This document shows, one piece after another, positions 1-10,748 of a stretch of DNA of 64,000 nucleotides. The DNA lies in assembly GCA_018287875.1 (NCBI GenBank), contig JAGVVL010000009.1:3658001-3722000 (forward strand), written 5' to 3'. Position 1 is the stretch's first letter. Every line of letters begins with the position of its first letter. Source of the stretch: Nigrospora sphaerica (lineage: Eukaryota; Ascomycota; Sordariomycetes; Amphisphaeriales; Apiosporaceae). The translations under genes were made by a program, and so were the position numbers. The notes beneath the pieces are model-generated. The model searched no databases. It had not been told where the DNA came from and worked only from the letters and a program-made list of their open reading frames with translations.

Positions 1-450
1 TTCAAATTCAGATGCGAGCAAAACATTGCAACGGTGGAAGCTGGGTGTGGCGGTATTTATGACGGTGCAAGTAATGAGAGGGCCATTTACAATGGGAACG
101 AAGCGGTCCGCCGAATACCATTCCTCCGCCGGTTCCTGCCTCGTTCCCTATTCGTAATGACACCGCCCCGAGTCGTTGGGAGTGGGGCGGTGGTCCGTCC
201 CCCCCAGCGAAATATCTACCACAAAGGGTGTGCATAGCTAACTTATGAAAACCATGCTTCCTTTCGCCACAATTCCGTCCCTCTAGTTGTGCAATCACCA
301 CGTGTGCCAGGAGCCGTCAAAGAAGCCTAGGGATTCTCTTGGGCCACTTCGCGGACGGCCGTACGGCCAGCCACTCTCTCATTCAGCCCAAAAAGCCACT
401 TTTCCCACCTCAATCCCGAATGCCATCTCTTCATCGTCCTGAATATAATC
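1..450. other. Gene-free left edge
   Basis: No reading frame here has codon structure or residues that I recognise, and I see no repeat or RNA gene. It includes whatever promoter drives the broken gene that starts at 451. Confidence 0.4.
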
Positions 451-1997
451 ATGACGGCCCTCATTGGTGTCTCGGCCGCTTTAGATGCGCATCTCAGCGC
501 TTTGCTTCACAACCAGGTCCTACGTCACGGCTGGGAGCGTGCTACCGGTGTCCCTTTTGAGGAGAGTACGGCGGCATGGTGGGATGCACACGGTCTTGAA
601 TGCAATGCCACGGGTGTGGCTCCGAGACTCTGCCCCGAGCTCGTCGAGTTCCTGCGAACTGCGCGCATCGTGCGGCCTAACGTGGAGACGGAGTACACGC
701 CGCTTTAGAACCATTTCTTCTATTATCTGACGAGCCTGCAGCTACCGGGGAACCTGTTTATCGAGTACATGTGGCCGATAAGTCCCGAGGAGCCGGACCC
801 AGATCGCTACGTGTTGCTATACACGGCTGCCAGCATTCTGAGTCACCCGCTCGGTCTTATGTTGGTGGCAATATGTCCCTTCGGCGTATAAATGGGCTAA
901 GCTGGTGAACCAGATTCGACCAACACACGTTGAAGGCCCAGGTTGCTTTCTCCATGACCATGGACGACACCATTGTGCCCCGAAACCGGCGTCCGTAGAT
1001 TCCGTTGCAGGACGTCCTCGCGGCTTATGTGGACATGATAGACCTTGGTAAAGTCACAGTCGATAACAACGACGACAAAGACGATGAGGACGAGGAATCA
1101 GACGTGGAAGATGAGGCCTGGGAGCCACAATGCCGACCGCTCCACCAAACCTGGCTCCTGCATTCCCACAGCGACGCTATTCTGGACCGAAGTGTCGGGG
1201 CATTCAGTCGTCTGCTACAAGCTATCGAAGGGCGGATGCCTCGGCCGTTGAGCTACCTTGTGAGGGAAAGGACCGTGGACCTGAGCCAGATTGCCGCAAC
1301 ACTCGTGTCGACAAGGCAGGCATCGGCCGAGAACTTCATCGTCAAATTCCTAGGCCGGATCGATGGCCTAATGGCCTTGAAACGGCCCGACCTCGCCTTC
1401 GTGGCACCCGGTCTGCGCGTCCCCGGGGCGGAGCTGGCGGCCCAACCGTTCGCGAGCGTCGACTACCACACCAGCCCGTATAACAACCCGATCATTCTGT
1501 TTCCGGGCGAGCTCGAGGGTGGCAGACCGCCGCGTACGACGTTTACCGGCGGCGCCTGGAACCCATTCCCACCCGTATATGCGTCGCTGGCCACGGGGGG
1601 CTTCTCGAGTGGCCTGTGGCTGGCTGAGAATGAACTAGGGGCCGTGGCCGCCTTCGACGACGCGTGCCGGCTGCTTCTGCCAGACAAGGTCATAGCCGCA
1701 GGGGGCGAGGCACCGGGCCGCTGCGCCCGATCAGTCGACGGGTTCCCGCTGCGGCCGGCAGCCGGCGGTGTGCCGGGCGAGGGCTTAGCCGCCGGTCTTT
1801 ACCAGACGAGCTGCAACGTTGTCGCGCCCCGGCATGAAGTCCCCCTCTTCCGTGTGCTCGGGCACTGGGTCCGCATGGTCGAGGCCGGCGCCTGGCCCGC
1901 CGATGCGCGTGGCGTCGCCGGCGGCATGGAGAAGTGGGCCGAGGTGGACCAGAGCGAGGCTGCGGCCGAGCAGTACCGACTACCGTATACGTGGTGA
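451..1997 (+). pseudogene. Hypothetical fungal protein gene with two in-frame TAG codons
   Basis: The reading frame opens at ATG 451 and runs to TGA at 1995-1997 if a 56-bp intron is removed at 886-941 (GTATAA donor, CAG acceptor, phase 0). Two TAG codons interrupt it, at 706-708 and 994-996. Each would be CAG before a single C-to-T change in a CpA context, which is the RIP signature. Everything between them reads as continuous coding sequence. The product would be about 495 residues, with an acidic Asp/Glu-rich stretch after the intron (coded at about 1060-1120) and a C-terminal half rich in Gly, Ala and Pro. I do not recognise the family. The TAG at 706 could instead be the acceptor of a very short 39-bp intron (donor GTGCGG at 670), so the call of a broken gene rests mainly on the second TAG. 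Confidence 0.5.
886..941 (+). other. Predicted intron of the gene at 451
   Basis: Starts GTATAA and ends CCCAG. Removing it joins the frame that stops at 890 to the frame that carries on to 1997, in phase 0. A CTAAG sequence could serve as branch site. Confidence 0.5.
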
Positions 1998-2280
1998 AGC
2001 TGAGGAACTGCGTATGGCGGTACGTGGTTTAATAGAATACCTGGTGACTATATGGACCGAGAAACGAGGACCAATTTGCGGTATGGCCCGACTGCTGAAA
2101 CCCAGAGTGAGCCCGCCGTCTCGTAGAGCCAAAGCACCCCCCCGGCGGAGTAAGAGTACGAAATTTAAGTGAAGCCAGAGTCACAACGGCACAGGTGCGC
2201 ATCACACCTGCTGATAGACCCATAGTGCCGACGGTGTCCCCGCAAGATCTAGTTGCTGTGGAACACACCATCCCACCCTG

Positions 2281-3036
2281 TCATACAACAACCGCGGCGG
2301 CAGCCGCCAGCCCCCAAGCCATCCATACACCCATAGCGTCTGCTCGGCCGGGCCCGCCGTTCTGCGAGGGGGTTGCACCACCCGTCGCGGCAGCGCCGGC
2401 CGCGGTGCCGGAGCCGGGCCTCGCCTCGGGGCCCGTGGTCGCGGTTGGCGCGGCGGGGTCGGCCGACGCCGTCGCGTGGGCCTCGGCGTAGCAGCGGGCA
2501 AACTTGAGGGTTTCGTTGAGCATCATGGAGCCGACGGGGACGCGGTCGGGGCCGAGCGCATCGAAGTCGACCTTCATGGCGGCCCACCACCAGTTCCAAG
2601 GGCAGCGGCGGGCGAGGTCCACGGCCGAGGCGCTGCGCGCCTGCCACCACTCCGAGGCGGAGCGGCCGTAGGCCGAGTAGGCGGGGAGCACGTCGGCGGC
2701 CTCGGGCGCCGCCGAGAAGGCGCACCACGTGTCCTTGGCGACGGGGCCGCACAGGTCCCGCCGGCGCCTGTCGTACGGATCCAGCGTCCAGCACGCCGGG
2801 TCTTCGACGCGCTGGGCGTACGAAACCTGCGCCATGACCATGCTGTGCGGCCCCAGCGGCACGTCAAAGTAGGGCGCCAGGTCCTCGGTTTTGCACGCCT
2901 CCGGGTCCTTGGCGGTTAAGTGGCCATCGCCCGGCGGCGCGACGATGCTCAGAATCGACGCGTCGGGCCACACGGTCGTGGTGGCGCCCGCCGGGCCCGA
3001 GGCCGTGAGGAGCGGGATGATGAGGTTGGTCTTCAT
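2281..3036 (-). CDS. Putative secreted GPI-anchored six-cysteine protein
   Basis: A 251-residue single-exon protein that would be displayed on the plasma membrane or cell wall. It begins with a short positive start (MKTN) and a hydrophobic stretch ending near Ala-Gly-Ala at residues 16-18, a plausible signal peptide. The mature part has six cysteines in the first two thirds and one N-glycosylation motif (NET). A low-complexity Ala/Thr/Gly/Pro linker follows, and the protein ends in a hydrophobic Ala/Val tail with no charged residue, as required of a GPI-attachment signal. The Trp-rich segment (CPWNWWW) is distinctive. I do not recognise a named family. The product is probably structural or effector-like, by its form only. 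The gene is next to a LINE insertion but shows no nonsense or frameshift damage itself. Confidence 0.65.
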   Translation of the reverse strand: MKTNLIIPLLTASGPAGATTTVWPDASILSIVAPPGDGHLTAKDPEACKTEDLAPYFDVPLGPHSMVMAQVSYAQRVEDPACWTLDPYDRRRRDLCGPVAKDTWCAFSAAPEAADVLPAYSAYGRSASEWWQARSASAVDLARRCPWNWWWAAMKVDFDALGPDRVPVGSMMLNETLKFARCYAEAHATASADPAAPTATTGPEARPGSGTAAGAAATGGATPSQNGGPGRADAMGVWMAWGLAAAAAVVV

Positions 3037-3039
3037 GGC

Positions 3040-3376
3040 TCAAGTCGTGGCGCTGGGGGTGCGATGGGCGTCAGGAAAAGTCCAGGCACAGCAAGCGCAA
3101 CGGGAAGCTTGCCCGGTATTTCACGGCGCGCGCTCAACCGTTACCCCTATCTGCGAATGCTTCTGCCTAGCCGGGATAGGTTCCCAAGTATCCGCCCAAA
3201 TGGATGGATAATTTTGGATTGCAGCTGGAGCGCAGGGGTTCCTCGGGCAGCTTGGCCGTTTTCGGTTCGCCAGCTCCGTTATCATACGGCTGCTTCTGTC
3301 AATTTATGGTTAGAGACCAACCCGAGTTAGTAGGGGCCCCGTGAGCCAATGAGCACTTGGTCATTTGCTACATGCA
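3040..3376. other. Gap between the GPI-anchor gene and the LINE
   Basis: This is the upstream region of the minus-strand gene 2281-3036 and should hold its promoter. I see no other gene. Confidence 0.4.
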
Positions 3377-3389
3377 TAAGTCCTGGCTT
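3377..3389 (+). repeat. Target site duplication, right-hand partner at 8241-8253
   Basis: The 13 bases TAAGTCCTGGCTT occur here and again, identical, at 8241-8253. They lie exactly against the A-rich 3' tail and the 5' end of the LINE, as expected for target-primed reverse transcription. Confidence 0.9.
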
Positions 3390-3438
3390 TTATTATTATT
3401 TATTTATTTATTTATTATTCTTACACCTAGCGACCTAT

Positions 3439-6400
3439 TTAGGCCATGAGGACCCCCTGCGCATCTTAGCCTAGGAAAACCGTTCCGGGCTAACGTCCGG
3501 CCGGGTGAAAAACCTAGGTTCCGCTGCGTCGTACCGCTTCTATCTACTCTTTGACCTGCCATACCGAGATCGGGCTCAGCGCGCCCGCTTCCTAGCTGAT
3601 AAGTTGATTCGCTAGCTGGAACATGTCCAGCCTTCCGGAGCGGAGTAGCCATCTTACGATAATTCCTGCTTTTCCTGGGGTGTCGAGCATCCTGTCCGTG
3701 TCTACCGGTCCTCCTAGAGCTTAGACGAGATGCTCTCGTCTTTCTCTTTCCCGTGGGCAGAAAACGAGGATATGCCGGACGGTCTCCCTGCCCTGACCGC
3801 AGACGCACCAGGGGCTGTCGAAGCCTGGGACCCTACGCTTAAAAAGGAAGTCTCGCAGCCCAATCTTGCCAGTCCTCGCTTAGACGAGGATGGAGCTCTC
3901 GGCCTTATGGAGTCCCTTATAGAGCTTGAGGACGTGCTTGTCTGGCGGTATCTTAGTTGCTGCTAGGGTTCGTGCTGTTCGATTTTGCTGCGCTTATTGC
4001 CATCTTTGAAGCCAGTCTCTCTCCTCAGCCTTATATGCTGAGTCTCCAGCTAGCCATTCGTCTAGCCACCTCTTACGATCGGGAGCGTCGGGGCCTTTCG
4101 GTCTGCGCCGGCGAGTCGGTCTTGTTAGGATCCATCTAGCTGCGCTTTCGTATCTCGCTTAGATGAGTGATACGATACGCGGCTGTTGGAGCCTCTCTTC
4201 CAATGCCGCCACCCTTCTGTTGAGCCACGTGTCTAAGGGGGACACGTAAGCTTCCGTTTCTAGTACTGCGGTGGCTGTGGCTTTGAAAGCTCCTGTGACC
4301 TTTCGGAGGCACTCTATCTGGACGTCGTTAAGTGCCTTGGCTCTATTTTTCGAGATCTAGCGGTGCCACTCTGAAGCTCTATAGCCTATTGTAGACCGTA
4401 CAACGGCTGTATAGACTTGGCGGGCTCGCTAGAGAGACGCGCCCTATATCGAGCCGGCTATCCAATCTAAAGCATAAACCTGCGTCGCCATCTTCTTCGA
4501 TATCGACTGGATATGGACGTCCTAGCGGAGACGTCTATCCACCTGGATGCTAAGGACACGGCAGGAGTCTTCTAGTTCGATTTCGTGCCCTTCTAAGGCT
4601 ATCTTCGTGTCCGGACCTTTCCGTCTTCGAGAGAAGTGGACTAGGTGATATTTCTGGACTGCAAAGGTCATGCTGTGGCTGACTGCCTATTCCTTACAGA
4701 TCCTGTAAGCGGCTTTTAGCTGCTCGCAGGTCTGCTTAGGGTTTAAACCGAAGCCTACGAGGTTTATGTCGTTTACGAAGGCTATAGTAGCTATCCCTAG
4801 TACGGCGCGGAGAGCCTTATAAAGGCCGGCTGTATAAAGGCAGAAGAGGATAGGCGATAGGGGTGAGCCCTGCGGGACGCCTGCCGGGACTAAGATCTCG
4901 TCCGATTCCTGGCCGTCGAAGAATAGCGTCGTGGACTGGTTAAATAGGAAGCTTCGGATCCAGCTGATAGTCTATATAGGGACCTTTAGCGCTTGCAAGT
5001 TAACAAGAAGCCTTCTATAGTCGACCGAGTCGAAAGCGCCCGAAATATCTAGCGATAGAAGGGTTGCTGCGCCTCCATATTTCTAGGCTGTGCGGATTAG
5101 GTCTGTTAGCAACCGCAAGGCCGTTTCCATAGAGCGGCCTTTCCGGTTGCCCATCTGTTCGTCTAGGAGTAGTCCGTTCTCTTCGGCAAAGCTAGCTAGC
5201 CGTTATGTTAGTAAGCTCTCGATTGCTTTCCCTATAGTGTTAAGCAACGCAATAGGTCTCTATCCGCCAGCTTAGTGATACTCGTTTAGCTGCTTTCCTG
5301 GCTTCCGGAGGATAACGGTGACTGCTTTCCGGAACGCTCTTAAATAGTATCCTATATACTAGCACGCTTCCGCTAAGGAGGCTAAGGCTTAGAAGAGGGG
5401 CTTTCTTAGGCATTTAAGGAATCCGTTCGAAAGCTGGTCTAGTCCAGGTGCCTTCCACTAGCCTGCCTTAGTAAGGACATCTTAGACTTATTCTGCTATC
5501 ATGTTGCTGTCCATATCGAAAGGCGCTGTAAGCCGGTTCGTTATTTGGAAGCCGGTGTACGTGGCCTTAAGGAGGGGGTAGAACCTCTCTCGAAAGGCCT
5601 CTGTTTTCTCCTTATGGGTCGTTGCTTCGCCACGCGGTGTGTAGAGTGTAGGGACTGCCGGGGGTAACAGCGGTGCTGCTCTTTCCGTTCTTACCTATCT
5701 CGCAATATTCCAGACACTAGCTAGCTGGCTAGACACCTCGTGGAGCATATATCTCCAGGACGCCGTCTTAGCTTCTCGGATTGCTTTCTTCTTTAAGAGA
5801 GTTGACTACCGGAGGGCTCGCTAAGCTACGTCTGTCCTATTGGAAAGCCATATCCGCTGGGCTCTTCGCTTCTTCTTTATAGCTTCTTCTGTCTCGCGGT
5901 TCCACCAGGCTTTGCCTCTCCCTTTAGAGTAGCGGAGGGGGGCAACTAAGTCGGCTATCCGAGTTAGCTCCTTAGTTAACATTTTAATGTAGCTATCGAT
6001 TTCTTCTGGTGTCTCGAGTCGCCCTAGCTGTGGTAAGTGTGCTGCTTTTGCCTTCGCCTAGTTATAGTCAGCTGTTTTCCAGCTGTGTCGTGGCCTATCT
6101 TGGCGGTCTGTATAGGGTCTAGCTACGCGTATCACCTAGGGGAGGTGATCGGACCCAGCAAATGGGGCATACCCGTTGTAGGCAGCTCGGAGATCGTCTA
6201 TAGCCCACGCTAAGTCGATCGTGGAGTCCATGCACCCTCTTCGAGTCCATGTCGGTGTTCTAGGGGGTGTGATCAGCTGGAGTCTCCAGGATTCTGCTAG
6301 CTGGAGTAGCTTATTAGCTGCCCTATAGGGTCGGACGTTGTGTCCTCCCTAGATAGGGTGGTGGACGTTAAAGTCTCCCACAAGGACTATTTGTCTTAGC

Positions 6401-6780
6401 TGGGGTTCGGTATAGAGGGCTTCGATAGCTGGCAGGTCCGATCTGCTAGTGGACCCAGGGGGAGGCGAGTATATGCAGATAACCGTTATAAGACTGTCTG
6501 GTAGTTGGATTATGATACGACACTTATCTAGCTGCGCCTCGTATATCCACTATACTAGGGTATACTTCTTATTAATGTAAATGCATGCCCTACCTCCCTC
6601 GATCGCGTAAAGTAGGTAGTACGGAGAGGATCTTAGGCAGTAGGTGGTCGGCATATTTGGGTTTCGCCAGGGCTCTTAGATAGCTAGGACGTCGTACTCT
6701 TCGGAGATGGCATCAACTGCCGGGATCTGTGCTTTCTTGCTTTTCTGCGTGTTCCAGTGTAGGATCCTTAGCGCTGTCAT
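3439..6780 (-). pseudogene. LINE ORF2: AP-endonuclease and reverse transcriptase, inactivated
   Basis: A frame of 1114 codons reading from ATG at 6780 to TAA at 3439. The N-terminal endonuclease/exonuclease/phosphatase domain shows the opening RILHWNTQKS, a stop where the QEPW motif has Gln, and VLVGDFNVHHP with a stop where Trp is expected. The reverse transcriptase shows GVPQGSPLSPILF and, at 4768-4779, FVND where the catalytic FVDD is expected (GAC to AAC, G-to-A on the coding strand). The C-terminus has a Cys/His segment with WCVCGQGRETVRHIL, common in this clade. The last 60 codons contain several stops, all explicable by C-to-T in CAA or CAG. The enzyme would have nicked DNA and copied the element RNA at the nick. 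It is now dead through both nonsense codons and loss of an active-site Asp. Confidence 0.85.
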
Positions 6781-8135
6781 AGTCGAGCGTGGATGCTGTT
6801 TAGTGTTGACTCCGGTGTTTCGATGTCCATATCGTCTATCTCTTCGTGGGTTCTGCTACAGGCTCTGCTAGTGCTTCTAGTGCGGCAACTGGTTGCTCGA
6901 CGCTTCCGCGGCTATACTGTCTGCCAGTCTTCGGCTGTTGGCTTAGGGGGTTCTTGCGAGGGCAGTGCGAATCCCTTCGGTCTTATGATATAAGCAGCCT
7001 TGGCGATCTGGACCTGCTCCTGGCGGACTGGACACTCCTTAAACCACGCAGTGTGTGGTCCTCGGTATGCTGGATAGCAGTACCGGGTCTTATTCTCGGC
7101 TTCTGGGTATTCTTTATTGTCATGCTTTGTTGAAGAGCAGAGCCCGCACTTACGTACGTGGCGGCAGACACGGGCGATATGTCTATAACGGTAGCAGTGG
7201 TAACATTGCTTAAGCTGTGCTCCTTCGGCGAAGGGCTCGCATGGATAGTAGCCATACTGTTATATAAGGCCGTCTCGGTATAGCTGTTCCGCTTGTTAGA
7301 CCGTGGGTACTGCAATATATAGGGCCGTGATCTTCCTGGACGAGGTCTTAGCGTTGCGAGGGAGCTTGGCCTCCAGGACGTCGATAGGGCCGCCGGGCTG
7401 GTTCCGGAGTTGGACTTTTAGCTGCCCTTGGTTCGTCTTTATGGCCTCCTTGTTGATACTATAGGCCACTACTAGGATCTTTCTCTTCTGGATAGAGGCG
7501 TTCTCTCCGAAGGCCTCGGTGGTCCAGGCCTGGTCAGTTTCTAGCTGTCGCTTCTCTTCTACTGTCTTGCAGGTAATAGTATAGTCTCCGCTGGGAAGCT
7601 TCCATGCGGCTATTGCTGTCTCTCTACCTATTACTGCGTTAACTTTTCGCACGATCTCTTCGTAGGTGCGGCCTTCAGTTCCTGCGGCCTTAACCGTTAC
7701 CTCCCGTTCGTATCGAGGAGGCAAAGTCTTGGCTACCTGGGGGGCCCTGGGCGCCGGGGCGGCGGTAGGGGCAGTAGCAGCTGCAGCGTACGTCTTAGGA
7801 GCTTTGATTTCCTTATAGATAGCTTGCAGCGTGTTCTCGATAGCATTGATATGTCTTTCGACGCTGGGCTGGTTATCCGATTCCTTAGCCGCCGTCTCTA
7901 GGACCGGAATAGCGGCTTGAACCGCTGCGGCTAAGGCCGTAATGTTGACTTCACCAGCTAGGAAGCGTTTGAAGTTGTCTATAGTGCTGCGTATATCCTC
8001 TGGACTGCGTCCAGGTGCTGTAATGCTGTCTGGCGATGGTGTTCTTGAGTCCGGAGGTGACGGCTCGGGGGGTGGGGCGGGCCTATGGCGGCTCCCACCA
8101 CCCGCGCTTTGCCTCGAGGGTGGAGAATCGACCAT
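6777..8135 (-). pseudogene. LINE ORF1: gag-like protein with CCHC zinc knuckles
   Basis: A frame of 453 codons from ATG 8135 to TGA 6777-6779, broken by three RIP-type stops (the first at 7296, which leaves a clean 279-residue N-terminal piece). The N-terminus is Pro/Ser-rich. A middle segment with VKAAGTEGRTYEEIVRKVN resembles the RNA-binding region of such proteins. The C-terminus carries one intact CX2CX4HX4C knuckle (CYHCYRYRHIARVC) and a second in which the last Cys has become Tyr. In this family ORF1 packages the element RNA. The ORF1 stop and ORF2 start share the four bases ATGA, which suggests coupled stop-restart translation of ORF2. Confidence 0.8.
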
Positions 8136-8240
8136 TTCTAGGCTAAATGAAGCCCTAGGAACGGTTTCCGGGCTATCCAGTAGCTTATAGAGTCGTGGTT
8201 GTGAAGTTATCGCCGTGTGGGGTCGGTTTCGAAAAGGTTT

Positions 8241-8253
8241 TAAGTCCTGGCTT
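8241..8253 (+). repeat. Target site duplication, left-hand partner at 3377-3389
   Basis: Identical 13-bp copy of TAAGTCCTGGCTT at the 5' end of the LINE. The pair fixes the element borders to the base. Confidence 0.9.
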
Positions 8254-9295
8254 GGTTATGGAGGGTTTATTTTTGTTTCTTCGTTTGGCGCAGTGTTTCA
8301 TTTGTTTGCTTGATGCAGTGCCGTCCCAGCAGCCTGCAGGTTTCCAAATCGCACATCTATGAGGTGAAGCGAAGAACCCATGAAATGAGTGGCCTGGAAG
8401 CTTGAACATTGGAACTTGTATTCCAGCATGCGGACCAATTCCAGTTGCACCCAAGTACCTTGTCGAATGTGCGAATCTTTCGAGGCAGCTTCACATCCAC
8501 TACCCCATGGCATTGCATCCACTCAGTCTTTCTTTTACTCCTGGACACTGGTAACTTAAGTCGACAGGTCAAGACCGAAAATGATTGGCCGATAAACGGT
8601 CCCCTTCTGAAGTCAGCCTGGTAACCTTCAACTTTGCCATCTCGCTCCTCTGCCACTTTACTACCAGAATACTGTATTGCTACTCGCGCTCTATATTCTG
8701 CTAGAATTTCCCTTATACCTCTCGTTTGCCTTTATAATCCCTGCTTACAAATACATATGTGCTAACTCAGGATGACCCAGGAAATACATCAGACGATACT
8801 AAGCTGCATGTGTTTCACAGCGTGTACCCCGAGTCATTGACAAAGTTGTATAATAATTCCACTTCCATCGCTATACATACATCTATTTCAGAGTATTGGC
8901 ACCGCCTTGGAGCACTGTATTTCATAGCGACTGAGTCTCACAGATTCCAAGCTCATGAAACTCCAGAAAACCCGAAGGCCCCAGACCATCTCCGTCTTCT
9001 TATACTAGGCACCACTGATGCGGTACAGCAAGGGGCTGCCAAAATACATCTACGATATATTAAGGAAAGGACTTAAGTACCAAGATAGAGCCTGGCAGCT
9101 TGCGGACCTGCGGGCCAGTTAACAGTATATGGTTCGTGAGAAGGGGCCTAGCTTGTTGGACCCTGTTCCGCGCAACCATACGTGAATGGAACTACGCCTG
9201 CTACGCACACTTTTTCTGACGATACATCGGTTCTGATAACCACTGTCTGTTGATGTGTGACGCGAGAAGAGAACACGGTACAAGAAGCAAGCATA
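8254..9295. other. Gene-free stretch between LINE and solo LTR
   Basis: It includes an open frame of 105 codons at 8759-9076 (plus strand) with no recognisable residues and no usable neighbouring exons. A minus-strand frame at 8357-8656 looks slightly protein-like but matches nothing I know. I would not call either a gene. Confidence 0.4.
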
Positions 9296-9300
9296 ATAAC

Positions 9301-9830
9301 TGTTACGACCCAAAAAGATCAAGCCAAGAAAAGTGGCTCAGCACCGCACTAGCCACCCAAGGACCTCCCCAGCCACAAAGGAAACTATTGACAAAGGAAG
9401 GGCAACCATGGGAACATTGCCCAGGCAAGAGAACTATTGCCAAGACCAGGAAGACTTCCTAATTGGGACAGGAGGTCACGTGATGGATATGAGGATCGCA
9501 AGCTATCCAAGCTATCCACAGGGGTGGATATGTAGGATCACCAGCTATCCAACATATCCACGGTATCAAGTGAGGGAATGACTTGGTATATAAGTCAGAA
9601 GGATTTCCTAGTTAAACAGTCATTACCTCAGTGATCAATCTAAGCATCTATCTCACCCATAGATGGGAGTAATCTCCTAACGACCTATTGTGAAGTTCAG
9701 ACCAGTTACCCAGTCACGCACCCTCAGTTATCCGTTACCCTACGACCAGTGTTCAAGCTAGACAGACGCTCTCTGTCCCTGATTGTACAAACCCTACGTC
9801 ACGCAGTACTTAGGTATAGCGTTCGTTACA
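9301..9830 (+). mobile_element. Solo LTR of an LTR retrotransposon
   Basis: A 530-bp sequence that begins TGTTACGACC and ends CGTTCGTTACA (the TG...CA rule), flanked directly by the 5-bp duplication ATAAC at 9296-9300 and 9831-9835. No gag, pol or primer-binding site follows, so this is the single LTR left after recombination between the two LTRs of an integrated element. Inside is a TATA box (TATATAAG, 9587-9594) and upstream of it several CTATCCA repeats, possibly the enhancer part of U3. Orientation is taken from the TATA box. The family (Ty3 or Ty1 type) cannot be told from the LTR alone. Confidence 0.85.
9587..9594 (+). promoter_or_regulatory. TATA box inside the solo LTR
   Basis: TATATAAG, about 245 bp before the LTR end, in the position expected of a U3 promoter. 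It could still start transcription toward 10 kb. Confidence 0.5.
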
Positions 9831-9835
9831 ATAAC

Positions 9836-10748
9836 ACCCGCGGATAGGAAAACAGAACTTTAAGTGGTCCAGGGCTTTTCTTTTCATAGCTTATCTTAAG
9901 AGTCAAAACTATTTGGTGTGCTTTTCAAGAAGCCTTGCTGCGTGAAAAAGAACACTTGTGAAGTCCATCGTTTGCGGACGCGCTCAAAGTATTTAGCCAC
10001 AATATTTCCCGCGAATCAGCAATTTTTTTTCACACCGAAATAGTATCAGGCGGTTACGGTGTTGGCTATGGCCGGTGTAGATTTTGAAACACTTCTGTGC
10101 TGTTTAGCTTGTAAAGCAAGAAATCTGACTGGGATAAGTTGTAGCGACGTGACACACACTGAAACGCCGTTGGGAGACTGAAGGTTGCTTCCATGGCTGG
10201 TCGTTGGAATTGATTAAAGGGTAAACTGATCAATCGGGCGAACCATGCATGGACTGTTGGTTAGAGGTGATTTTGGAGCTGAATTTAGCGCGACGCAGCT
10301 ACTGAATTGGGTGGAAGTGGAAGAGGATGAAGGTTGGCTGCCGGGGTTCCGAGACGTTGTATACAGCGGCAATCCGTCGGACTGATCCAATCACAAGGCT
10401 GCATAGCCGCGAACCTGGAATCGACCTGGAACCATTTCCAAAAATGGAATGATCTGTAAAGAATGGAGATGGTGTACCCACTGTTGGCTGTCTGTTGGAT
10501 GGGTACCGGCTGGTCGGTACGGCGGCTATGCTGCCGCCCTGCCAGGGACAGGATCACCGGCAAGCATCTCAGCGTAGGAAAAAGAAACCGTCGGGTTTCT
10601 GGTTCTCAATATAATACCTGACCATGTTTCCCCTCATCCGGCAGACGGACTCGCTTATAATCTATAAGCAAGCATCATCAACCACAAGCACTTTTCCACA
10701 CTTATTCACTACCACAAACAAATAACCAAAGAGTCTTTCTTACCAATC
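9836..10748. other. Gene-free stretch upstream of the STAND-domain gene
   Basis: No coding sequence that I can support. The last few hundred bases should hold the promoter of the gene at 10749, and the sequence just before its ATG is A- and C-rich, as in many fungal leaders. Confidence 0.4.

Larger units (their letters stand above)
3390..8240 (-). mobile_element. Full-length RIP-mutated Tad-like LINE (non-LTR retrotransposon)
   Basis: A 4851-bp element on the minus strand, complete at both ends. The 5' end is at 8240 with a leader of about 105 bp. Two overlapping reading frames follow (ORF1 8135-6777, ORF2 6780-3439), then a short tail of repeated AATA units at 3390-3419 in place of plain poly(A). 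Perfect 13-bp target duplications flank it. ORF1 is gag-like with CCHC zinc knuckles. ORF2 has an AP-endonuclease domain, a reverse transcriptase and a C-terminal Cys/His region, the arrangement of the Tad1/MGL clade. I saw no RNase H domain, but did not decode every residue. Almost every in-frame stop is TAA or TAG where CAA, CAG or TGG is expected, so the element was mutated by RIP after insertion and cannot move. The duplications have not decayed, so the insertion is not very old. Confidence 0.9.

Noticed and set aside
1005..1997. An open frame that starts with TTG at 1005 as a gene of its own
   Set aside because: It continues upstream past a TAG into the same protein, and the TTG is only the first non-stop start-like codon. 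It is treated as the 3' part of the broken gene 451-1997.
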